From the NCBI GenBank assembly GCA_030525455.1, contig JAUNER010000025.1, positions 1 to 39,654 on the forward strand: a DNA stretch of 39,654 nucleotides. The letters are read 5' to 3'. Position 1 is the first letter of the stretch, and each line of letters starts with the position of its first letter. The notes beneath the pieces were generated by a model. That model saw only the letters and a list, made by a program, of their open reading frames with translations. It was not told the origin of the DNA and ran no database searches. The stretch is from Akkermansia sp. GTDB lineage: Bacteria > Verrucomicrobiota > Verrucomicrobiia > Verrucomicrobiales > Akkermansiaceae. Below, piece after piece: positions 1 to 6,118 of the stretch. The position numbers and the translations under genes were made by a program.

Positions 1-37
1 CCTCATGGTAGAAATACTATGAGGCTCGTTCTGTTTT
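1..37 (+). terminator. Probable terminator hairpin at window edge
   Basis: A 10-bp stem with one mismatch (cctcatggta / tactatgagg) closes a GAAA loop and is followed by a T-rich stretch (ctcgttctgtttt). It would end a gene lying left of the window. The T tract is interrupted, so the call is moderate. Confidence 0.4.
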
Positions 38-67
38 AAGGGGAAAAAAGTTTTTGAGGTGAGGGGA

Positions 68-389
68 GATTAGCGGTGATACGGAGGGGGGTATTTCACC
101 CTCAAACCGCAAGCGAGTGGGCGAGAGACTAGTTACAGAGAAACGCATAAAAAGCCCCATAAAGTTATTTAATCATGCTCGTCACGCAAGCTTTCCCCGC
201 TGGGAGCACGTAAAGGTCTCCGGACTTTAGCAGTGAGGCTAATCAACTCTTTATTTTGAATCGGAGCGTTAGCTCCTATCACTGAGAGTAAAGCAATTTG
301 CAGAGATGGCTTAGGCTGGTTATACGCTATTGCTAAAGTCGGGAGACTTTAGCTCCCAGGAATGCAGCGTTCAATCTGTGTTCTAAGCG
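68..389 (+). repeat. Composite repeat unit 1 (core + module A, degenerate)
   Basis: First of five tandem units that each begin near gattagcggtga. The core half (68 to about 196) is diverged: after the shared string ctagttacagagaaacg it reads into unrelated bases. The second half (about 197-389) is an A-type module with a hairpin built from gctaaagtc/gactttagc. Unit length is 322 bp, matching unit 2. Short reading frames here are not preserved between units and I see no convincing gene. Confidence 0.85.
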
Positions 390-710
390 GATTAGCGGTG
401 ATACGTGAAGTGTGTATTCTTCCCCCAAACCGCAAGCGAATGGGCGAAAGCTAATTTGCAGAGAAACGAAGAGATAGCCAAATATCGTCTTAAAAACCTT
501 AGCCGACACCCAAGCGTTCACCCGCTGGGAGCTAAAGTCTCCTGACTTTAGCAGTGCGGCTAATCAACTCTTTATTTTGAATCGGAGCGTTAGCTCCTAT
601 TGCTTAGAGTAAAGCAATTTGCAGAGATGGCTAAGGCTGGTTATACGCTATTGCTAAAGTCAGGAGACTTTAGCTCCCAGGAATGCAGCGTTCACTCTGT
701 GTTCTAAGCG
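390..710 (+). repeat. Composite repeat unit 2 (core + module A)
   Basis: Core at 390-516, ending in acacccaagcg, then module A at 517-710. Module A contains a perfect 29-bp inverted repeat (525-553 against 652-680) around an inner hairpin, ggagcgttagctcc. The unit ends in tctgtgttctaagcg just before the next gattagcg. It is the best-preserved A-type copy in the array. Confidence 0.9.
525..680. repeat. 29-bp perfect inverted repeat of module A
   Basis: The left arm is 525-553 and the right arm is 652-680, exact reverse complements. Each arm is itself nearly palindromic because gctaaagtc and gactttagc occur in both, so the arms can fold on themselves or with each other. The enclosed 98 bp contain a further stem, ggagc-gtta-gctcc. 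Confidence 0.85.
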
Positions 711-1072
711 GATTAGCGATGAAGCTTGATGTGTGTATTTCTCCCTCAAATCGCAAGCGAAAGGGCGAGAGGCTAGTTGCAGAGAAACGGAGAGGTAGCC
801 CTTTATTTGCTTGAAACTCAAATCGACACCCAAGCGACGAGCAACTGGGGGCTTCGAGCTCCTGCTCGTAGCGGTGGGTCTAACCAGCGGTAAATCAACA
901 GAAATTACCATTCCTAGAGACACCAAATGGTGATTGGTGTGATTCTTCCTCTGTGACCACACCTCTGTTGGCTAGGCCACTACGTGGCAGTTCCGCTTTT
1001 GGAGAAGCGGAACAACTACGAGCGGGAGCTCGAAGTCCCGACTGTGGCGGCGTTCTTTCTGTGTTCTTAGCG
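711..1072 (+). repeat. Composite repeat unit 3 (core + module B)
   Basis: The core (711-836) is homologous to the other cores, but the segment after caagcg is a different sequence, module B (837-1072). Module B has its own outer inverted repeat (852-871 against 1016-1035, 19 of 20) and two further hairpins, gccactacgtggc and gttccgctt...aagcggaac. About 208 bp of module B are identical to the copy in unit 4, shifted by 361 bp. Confidence 0.9.
852..1035. repeat. Inverted repeat of module B
   Basis: The left arm cttcgagctcctgctcgtag (852-871) pairs with ctacgagcgggagctcgaag (1016-1035) at 19 of 20 positions. It encloses a gccac/gtggc stem and a 9-bp stem gttccgctt/aagcggaac. The same structure recurs in unit 4 at about 1213-1396. 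Confidence 0.85.
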
Positions 1073-1433
1073 GATTAGCGGTGAAGCATGGAGGGTGTAT
1101 TTCACCCTCAAATTGCAAGCGAAAGGCGAGAGCCTAGTTACAGAGAAACGGAGAGGTGGCCCTTTATTTGCTTTAAACTCAACTCGACACCCAAGCGACG
1201 AGCAACTGGGGGCTTCGAGCTCCTGCTCGTAGCGGTGGGTCTAACCAGCGGTAAATCAACAGAAATTACCATTCCTAGAGACACCAAATGGTGATTGGTG
1301 TGATTCTTCCTCTGTGACCACACCTCTGTTGGCTAGGCCACTACGTGGCAGTTCCGCTTTTGGAGAAGCGGAACAACTACGAGCGGGAGCTCGAAGTCCC
1401 GACTGAGGCAGCGTTCAATCTGTGTTCTAAGCG
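1073..1433 (+). repeat. Composite repeat unit 4 (core + module B)
   Basis: Core 1073-1197 followed by module B 1198-1433. The B module matches unit 3 base for base from acgagcaactg to gtcccgactg, which indicates a recent duplication or gene conversion. The cores of units 3 and 4 differ at several bases, so the B modules are more alike than their cores. Confidence 0.9.
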
Positions 1434-1736
1434 GATTAGCGGTGAAGCTTGAAGTGTGTATTTCACCCCCAAACCGCAAGCGAGTGGGCGAGAGTTCCAG
1501 CAGCATTGCGACGTAGCCCCAGGTGGTCCCCAAACCGCAAGCGAGTGGGCGAGAGCCTAGTTACAGAGAAACGGAGAGGTGGCCCTTTATTTGTTTGAAA
1601 CTCAAATCGACACCCAAGCGTAGCCCTCGCTGGGAGCTAAAGTCTCCTGACTTTAGCAGTGAGGCTAATCAACTCTTTATTTTGAATCGGAGCGTTAGCT
1701 CCTATCACTTAGAGTAAAGCAATTTGCAGAGATGGC
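1434..1736 (+). repeat. Composite repeat unit 5 (enlarged core + truncated module A)
   Basis: The core (1434-1620) is about 61 bp longer than the others because a 28-bp stretch, ccccaaaccgcaagcgagtg onward, occurs twice (1467-1494 and 1528-1555) with 33 unrelated bases between. Module A starts at 1621 with its left arm intact but stops after gcagagatggct (about 1736). There the sequence changes into coding sequence for a surface protein, so the right hairpin arm is missing. Confidence 0.88.
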
Positions 1737-2418
1737 TCACGCTGCCGATTACACTTGGACAGGGAATGCCGGAGATAATATGTGGGATAATTCCAACAAC
1801 TGGGCTGTAGGTGGCGAACCGAATGGATATTATCCCCAGAGTGGTTCAGATAATGCTATTATCAATGATGGTAATTATCAAATTACGTGGTCGAGTGAAG
1901 ATGTGTATTTCGGAGCATCGAATGAGATTTATTTAGGTTCCGGGAATACATTGCTGATAACAACTGGCAGTGGAGCTGCTGATATAAATTTCTCTGCCAT
2001 TCATTTATCCGGTGATGCTACAGTTGAGCTTAGCTCAACAAATGCTATTGGTTATAAGAAAGATTTCACGATTGATTATGGGACTTTTACAGCCGATTCA
2101 CATGGTTTCTTTGATGCTACGCTAGATGGCACCCTGTGGTCGAATGGCCATACACTTACTCTCGTTGGTGAATTGAACACGAGTAATTTAACTGGTTCTG
2201 GTACGATTTTGCTTTATGATGCTAGTAGTGCTGAAGGTGGAATTAACTGGAATACAGATGGACTTATTCTAACAGAATCAGAAACAGTACAACTTGACCT
2301 AGTAACTACAGGGACAAGCGTGGCCATCAACTATGAAGTGCTGAATGTTCCCGAAGCATCTAGCGTATTGCTATCTGTTTTAGGACTTGGGGTACTGGGG
2401 TTACGTCGCCGTCGCTAA
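1732..2418 (+). pseudogene. PEP-CTERM-like surface protein lacking its signal peptide
   Basis: The 228-residue product starts MAHAADYTWTGNAGDN, which looks like the end of a signal peptide (AHA) plus a mature beta-rich domain common in verrucomicrobial autotransporter-like proteins. Only two residues precede the AHA-like cleavage site and the reading frame upstream is stopped at 1696, so no signal peptide can be made. The C terminus has the PEP-CTERM-like layout: VPEASS, a hydrophobic stretch, then RRRR, expected to be handled by an exosortase after Sec export. The ATG lies inside the last copy of the upstream repeat array, so the natural 5' end was probably replaced by the repeat. It could still be transcribed, but export would fail. 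The family assignment is by eye. Confidence 0.65.
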
Positions 2419-2454
2419 GGGTAAAAATAGATAGCGAGTAATTTTATCATCAAG

Positions 2455-2492
2455 CATCTGTCTGACGAATGAGGTCAGGCAGATGTTTTTTT
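2455..2492 (+). terminator. Rho-independent terminator
   Basis: A 12-bp stem (catctgtctgac / gtcaggcagatg, one G-T pair) with a 7-base loop is followed by seven T. It ends the surface-protein transcription unit 36 bp after its stop codon and separates it from nuoA. Confidence 0.9.
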
Positions 2493-2531
2493 GCGATGAT
2501 GAGTAAAGGGAGAAAAGCACGTTTTTTGTTT

Positions 2532-2560
2532 TTGCAATTTGGGTAAAGATATGGTAGCTT
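2532..2560 (+). promoter_or_regulatory. Possible nuoA promoter
   Basis: TTGCAA (2532-2537) and TAGCTT (2555-2560) are 17 bp apart and end 13 bp before the preferred ATG. The match to consensus is weak. It is listed because the same TTGC-type box with a TA...T box recurs before other genes here. Confidence 0.3.
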
Positions 2561-2573
2561 GAGTGCAGACGAT

Positions 2574-2954
2574 ATGAATCAGGAATTTTTTTCAGTATTA
2601 GTTCAGGTAGTGGCAGCCCTTGGGTTGGCTGGTATTATATTGGGGCTTAGTGTATTGATGGGGAAGCGCTGTGTAGTAAGAAAGCCGGCAGATGTGCCTT
2701 ACGAATGTGGTATGATACCTGTAGGGGACGGGGCACCGATGTTTTCAGTGAAGTTCTACATGGTTGCCATGTTGTTTGTGATATTTGACTTGGAAGTAGT
2801 CTTTTTATATCCATGGGCAGTAAACTTTAAGGATTATGTGATGAATAATCCGGAATCCTTTACAGCGATGTGTATTTTTATAGGGATTTTGCTGGTGGCA
2901 TATTTGTATGCCTTAGGTAAGGGGGCATTGAATTGGCACCGTGACCCACAATAA
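2574..2954 (+). CDS. nuoA: NADH-quinone oxidoreductase subunit A
   Basis: NuoA is a small membrane subunit of respiratory complex I, at the junction of the peripheral and membrane arms. The 126-residue product has three hydrophobic segments (near residues 9-29, 55-78 and 94-114), the family signature PYECGMIP on the first loop, and FDLEVVFLYPW in the second helix. A TTG five codons upstream (2559) is also in frame. I chose ATG 2574 because the family normally starts with a short polar head before the first helix. The gene sits alone between two terminators with no other nuo gene within view, unlike the usual long nuo operon, so the remaining subunits must be encoded elsewhere. Confidence 0.92.
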   Translation: MNQEFFSVLVQVVAALGLAGIILGLSVLMGKRCVVRKPADVPYECGMIPVGDGAPMFSVKFYMVAMLFVIFDLEVVFLYPWAVNFKDYVMNNPESFTAMCIFIGILLVAYLYALGKGALNWHRDPQ

Positions 2955-2982
2955 AGAGGGGGAAAGATTTATTTAAGAGAGA

Positions 2983-3018
2983 ACCCGGAGAGGCAGAAAA
3001 TGCCCCTCCGGGTTTTTT
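2983..3018 (+). terminator. Rho-independent terminator after nuoA
   Basis: A 12-bp stem (acccggagaggc / gcccctccgggt, one mismatch) is followed by six T. It lies between nuoA and the convergent OsmC-like gene. Confidence 0.88.
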
Positions 3019-3046
3019 GTATTATCACACAAGTGGGCAGGAGCCC

Positions 3047-3658
3047 TTAGCATTTTTTATCAGCATCTTTCGAGCTGCATGTTTTTGGGGTAGTTGGGGC
3101 TGAATGTGAGTCGCACTTGCTGTCATGCTTGTCACACTTAGCGTCTTTGTTTGTATCTTTTGTGTTCATTGTGTTTGTTTCTATTTCATGGTTAGGGTTA
3201 TTGGGAGTTAGGTGGTCAGAAGAAAGTTGTTTATTAAATAGAGCCTGTTGGTCACAGCCCCAATGCCAAGTAAGTTCGACTTGAATATCCGGATGTAATG
3301 AGCGGTGGATTGGGCAATGGCGTGCGGATTTTTCTAAAAGTGGGCGTAACGGATGGTCCGGTGCTAGAGGGACATAGATATCTAAGGAGATTTTATTGAC
3401 GCCCTCTGAGGATTCTTCTGCCTGAGCAGAAATGCGCATACCAGTTAGTTCGGAGCCTTTTTTTGAAGCGAGGACAGAAAGTAAGCTCATCATGCACGAA
3501 GCAAGAGTAGAGCCAAGCATGGTGGATGGAGTAGGGAACTCAGCAAGCCCACCAAAAGTGACCGGGAGGTCAGTAGAAAAGATAAAATGATGGTCGTAAG
3601 TTGTTTGGCATCGATGATGCCCTGTATGGATAGTGTGGGAAGTTTGGCAGATTTTCAT
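3047..3658 (-). CDS. OsmC-like protein with Cys/His-rich C-terminal tail
   Basis: Residues 1 to about 145 match the OsmC/Ohr fold, whose members reduce organic peroxides with two cysteines. The first is in LASCMMSLLSVLASKKG, at the start of the central helix, and the second is in ARHCPIHRSL. The beta-rich N terminus and the glycine-rich GGLAEFPTPSTMLGS segment also fit. After about residue 150 there is an extra tail of roughly 50 residues, rich in Lys, Asp, Asn and Thr. It carries four cysteines and several histidines in KCDKHDSKCDSHS, TCSS and a terminal KKC. Such a tail is not part of the family and resembles a metal-binding or redox appendage. The gene is divergent from nothing and lies 47 bp downstream of metX on the same strand, so it may share its transcript. 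The OsmC fold is well supported. The substrate is unknown. Confidence 0.82.
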   Translation of the reverse strand: MKICQTSHTIHTGHHRCQTTYDHHFIFSTDLPVTFGGLAEFPTPSTMLGSTLASCMMSLLSVLASKKGSELTGMRISAQAEESSEGVNKISLDIYVPLAPDHPLRPLLEKSARHCPIHRSLHPDIQVELTWHWGCDQQALFNKQLSSDHLTPNNPNHEIETNTMNTKDTNKDAKCDKHDSKCDSHSAPTTPKTCSSKDADKKC

Positions 3659-3705
3659 ATAGGGGTGAGACTATGAAAGCTGCCGAAAAATTCAAAGGAA
3701 ATGTG

Positions 3706-4845
3706 TCACCCTAAGATTCGACGAATGGGCTCGGCGTAGAGTTCCGGTTCAAGGAGGAAAGAATCATGGCCTTTTGTGGAAGTAATGGAATGGAACTCAG
3801 TAGAGATGCCGGCGGCACGAAGTCTGGCGACAAAGTCCTGCTGTTCAGCAGGTTTAAAACAACAATCCGTGTCGATAGAAAAGACAAGAACCGGGATATT
3901 GGCAGAAGCTATGCCATAAGTAGCCGCTTCAAAAGTAGCGGCAGGAGTCAGATCGCGGATGTCGAATTCTGACCACATATCAGCGATGCGGATGTAAGAA
4001 TTGGCATCGAAACGATGAGCAAATTTCGTTCCTTGGTGGAGCATATAGCTCTGAGTACTACGCGTAGGCTTAAGCCAATGGAGCATACCTTTGGCATCGC
4101 CTACTTCTTTTCGGGCACGTTGTTCAAGCCCTTCTTGATAAACAAAGGCCTTGTGACCAATGATGCGAGCAAAGGCGAGACCTTTATAAGGAGGTTCTGA
4201 GTCGTAATAATCACCACCACAGAAATGAGGGTCTAATTCAATAGCCAGAATTTGCTCAAATAAGGAAAGACGATGCTCGATGGATGCCCTATACCCGGAA
4301 CCAACAGAAATAAAAGACTTCACGCGTTCCGGGAACTGACAAGCAAAACTCAAAGCAATAAGCCCCCCTACAGATGGGCCTACCAAATGAATGCGGTCAA
4401 TGCCAAGTTGAGTAAGAAGCTGAGCCTGAACGCGAGCTTGGTCTCCCACAGTCACATGAGGGAAGCGAGAGCCGTATGGTTTTTCATCAGCAGGGCAGGG
4501 GCTGGCAGGGCCTGTACTACCATAGCAACCACCGAGGTAATTGACGCAGATAATGCAGAATCGGTCTGTATCGAGAGGTTTGCCCGGGCCGATAATAGAG
4601 TTCCACCAACCTTCGTGGTTTTCTTGTTGCCAAAGAGAGCCAATACCGGGGACGTCCGGGTTATAGCCGAAAGCGTGCTGGCTACCGGAAAGAGCATGGA
4701 ACAGAAGGATGACGTTGTCTTTCTGTTCGGATAAGCTACCATATTGTTCATAAGCCAACTGAACAGAATCAAGAGTACTGCCACACTCTAGTGCAACAGG
4801 GGCGTTTAGTTGGATAAATTGAGAATGAACAAGAGGTAGACACAT
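3706..4845 (-). CDS. metX: Homoserine O-acyltransferase (MetX type)
   Basis: This alpha/beta-hydrolase enzyme transfers an acyl group from acyl-CoA to homoserine, the first committed step of methionine synthesis. The 379-residue length is typical. Visible motifs are the oxyanion region FHALSGSQH, the glycine-rich NYLGGCYGSTGP, the nucleophile elbow GPSVGG (Ser), an acid residue in SIDTD, and the catalytic His in KGHDSFLLEPE. The elbow usually reads GGSMGG in MetX, so this is a divergent copy. Whether acetyl- or succinyl-CoA is used cannot be told from the sequence alone. It is likely transcribed from its own start or with the downstream OsmC-like gene. A terminator separates it from rpmJ upstream. 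Confidence 0.88.
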   Translation of the reverse strand: MCLPLVHSQFIQLNAPVALECGSTLDSVQLAYEQYGSLSEQKDNVILLFHALSGSQHAFGYNPDVPGIGSLWQQENHEGWWNSIIGPGKPLDTDRFCIICVNYLGGCYGSTGPASPCPADEKPYGSRFPHVTVGDQARVQAQLLTQLGIDRIHLVGPSVGGLIALSFACQFPERVKSFISVGSGYRASIEHRLSLFEQILAIELDPHFCGGDYYDSEPPYKGLAFARIIGHKAFVYQEGLEQRARKEVGDAKGMLHWLKPTRSTQSYMLHQGTKFAHRFDANSYIRIADMWSEFDIRDLTPAATFEAATYGIASANIPVLVFSIDTDCCFKPAEQQDFVARLRAAGISTEFHSITSTKGHDSFLLEPELYAEPIRRILG

Positions 4846-4862
4846 AGTAAATTATTTAGCAA

Positions 4863-4897
4863 AAAAAGACCGACACCGGATGGGCGACGGTCTTTTT
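4863..4897 (-). terminator. Rho-independent terminator after rpmJ
   Basis: The stem aaaaagaccg / cggtcttttt encloses 15 bases. Read on the minus strand it ends in a run of seven T just 24 bp past the rpmJ stop, so it ends the rpmJ transcript before metX. The A/T flanks make it usable in both directions. Confidence 0.82.
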
Positions 4898-4920
4898 GTG
4901 AAAACGGGAATGAGAGCAAA

Positions 4921-5085
4921 TTACTTAACACCCTTCTTGGAAAGACGAGTGCCGGCAGTAGCACCCTGACGAGCTTTGAACTTAGGATTGCTCTTGCAGA
5001 TAACGTATAGAGTGCCATTGCGCTTCACGATTTGGCAGTCAGCGTGGCGGCGCTTCATAGAGGCTAAAGAAGAAAGAACTTTCAT
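4921..5085 (-). CDS. rpmJ: Ribosomal protein L36, zinc-independent type
   Basis: A 54-residue basic protein beginning [20 protein letters not shown] and continuing [15 protein letters not shown], a clear L36. It belongs to the YkgM-like branch: it lacks the CxxC pair of the zinc-binding form and keeps only Cys17 and Cys30. In many bacteria this form replaces the zinc form when zinc is scarce, but whether it is the only L36 here is unknown. A lysine-rich 13-residue extension ([13 protein letters not shown]) follows the usual end. A good promoter lies 55 bp upstream and a terminator follows, so it is a monocistronic gene. Confidence 0.93.
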   Translation of the reverse strand: MKVLSSLASMKRRHADCQIVKRNGTLYVICKSNPKFKARQGATAGTRLSKKGVK

Positions 5086-5139
5086 AGTCGTGTAAAATCT
5101 GAGTTAAAATCCGTATGCTGTGTTCGGTTCGGGAGGCAG

Positions 5140-5167
5140 ACTATACACCGATTTTCGGATTTGTAAA
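5140..5167 (-). promoter_or_regulatory. Promoter of rpmJ
   Basis: On the minus strand TTTACA and TATAGT, each 5 of 6 to consensus, are 16 bp apart. The predicted start leaves a leader of about 48 bases before the rpmJ ATG. It is the best sigma-70-like promoter in the window. Confidence 0.65.
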
Positions 5168-5326
5168 GACATTTCTCGCTGAATCGTGGATTTTCTGCCA
5201 AATTGACGAGAGATTTTTACCGCAAGTACCGGGAGAAGTCAAGGATTTCCTAGGGATTGGGCGGCGATGGGGCGGCGAATTACTGGCATGAATCAACTTC
5301 GACATAGAAAAATCAGAAAGAATATG

Positions 5327-5355
5327 GTAACAATAAAGCAAAACCTATGTATAGT
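5327..5355 (+). promoter_or_regulatory. Possible hyp operon promoter
   Basis: GTAACA (5327-5332) and TATAGT (5350-5355) are 17 bp apart. The box at 5350 is 5 of 6 to consensus and lies 22 bp before the hypB ATG, leaving room for the Shine-Dalgarno sequence ggaaggag at 5365-5372. A second weak pair, TCGACA/TATGGT, lies at 5299-5328. Confidence 0.4.
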
Positions 5356-5377
5356 TAAGCTAAAGGAAGGAGATATT

Positions 5378-6118
5378 ATGTGCAAAGAATGCGGATGTGG
5401 AGAAAATCATACGGCACACGCTCACGGAGTTGATGTAAAAGTATCAATACTGGATGCCAACGATAGATTGGCAGAAAGAAACAGAGGATATTTTGAGGCA
5501 AAGAAATTATTGGTATTAAATGTGTTTTCTTCTCCTGGGTCAGGAAAGACAACCCTGCTGGAAAAGACAGCACACTTGATGCGAGGCCGTTTGAGAATGG
5601 GCGTCATCGTTGGTGACCTTGCGACAGATAACGATGCCCTGCGATTGGAAAAAGCAGAAATCCCCGTTGTGCAAATCAGCACCGGAACTATGTGTCACTT
5701 AGATGCAAGAATGATAGCTGATGCGATGAAGCAACTGCCATTGGATGATTTAGATGTGCTGGTTATAGAAAATGTAGGGAACTTAGTCTGCCCTGCGGCG
5801 TATGATTTAGGTGAAACAATGCGAGTGGTGCTACTGTCTGTAACGGAAGGTGAAGATAAACCACTTAAATACCCCCCTATGTTTCATTCGGCAGATGTGG
5901 CATTGGTTACCAAATGCGATTTAGCCGAAGTGGTAGAATTTAAGAGAGACGATGCCCTAGCCGCACTAAATAAAATAGCTCACCATGCCAAAATCTATGA
6001 AGTATCGGCAAAAACCGGTCAAGGAATGCAGGAATGGTGCGATGAATTGGTAAATCGTGTACATCGCTTACATCATGGCGAGTTAGACGACCATGAAACA
6101 CATCATCACCACCATTGA
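5378..6118 (+). CDS. hypB: Hydrogenase nickel incorporation protein HypB
   Basis: HypB is the GTPase that helps insert nickel into [NiFe]-hydrogenase large subunits. The 246-residue product starts MCKECGCG, the N-terminal CxxCGC nickel site. The P-loop SSPGSGKTT is at residues 51-59, with GDLATDND and TGTMCHLDA (the Cys-His metal site at the dimer interface) after it. The base-recognition motif reads TKCD rather than NKxD. The protein ends in HETHHHHH, a small histidine store. The ATG at 5378 is set by a strong Shine-Dalgarno sequence, ggaaggag. An earlier in-frame codon at 5267 would add a tail that does not belong to the family. First gene of hypBFCDE. Its last 26 bases overlap hypF if hypF starts at 6093. 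Confidence 0.95.
   Translation: MCKECGCGENHTAHAHGVDVKVSILDANDRLAERNRGYFEAKKLLVLNVFSSPGSGKTTLLEKTAHLMRGRLRMGVIVGDLATDNDALRLEKAEIPVVQISTGTMCHLDARMIADAMKQLPLDDLDVLVIENVGNLVCPAAYDLGETMRVVLLSVTEGEDKPLKYPPMFHSADVALVTKCDLAEVVEFKRDDALAALNKIAHHAKIYEVSAKTGQGMQEWCDELVNRVHRLHHGELDDHETHHHHH

Noticed and set aside
1088..1323. Open frames inside repeat modules, some repeated between units
   Set aside because: They are alike only because the DNA is repeated, differ in frame and length between units, and match no protein pattern. Hairpin-rich modules better explain the conservation.
68..1736. CRISPR array
   Set aside because: The units are over 300 bp, the between-core parts are repeated modules and not unique spacers, and no cas gene is present.
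4273..4734. 153-codon plus-strand frame inside metX
   Set aside because: It lies wholly antisense to a well-supported gene and encodes no recognisable protein.
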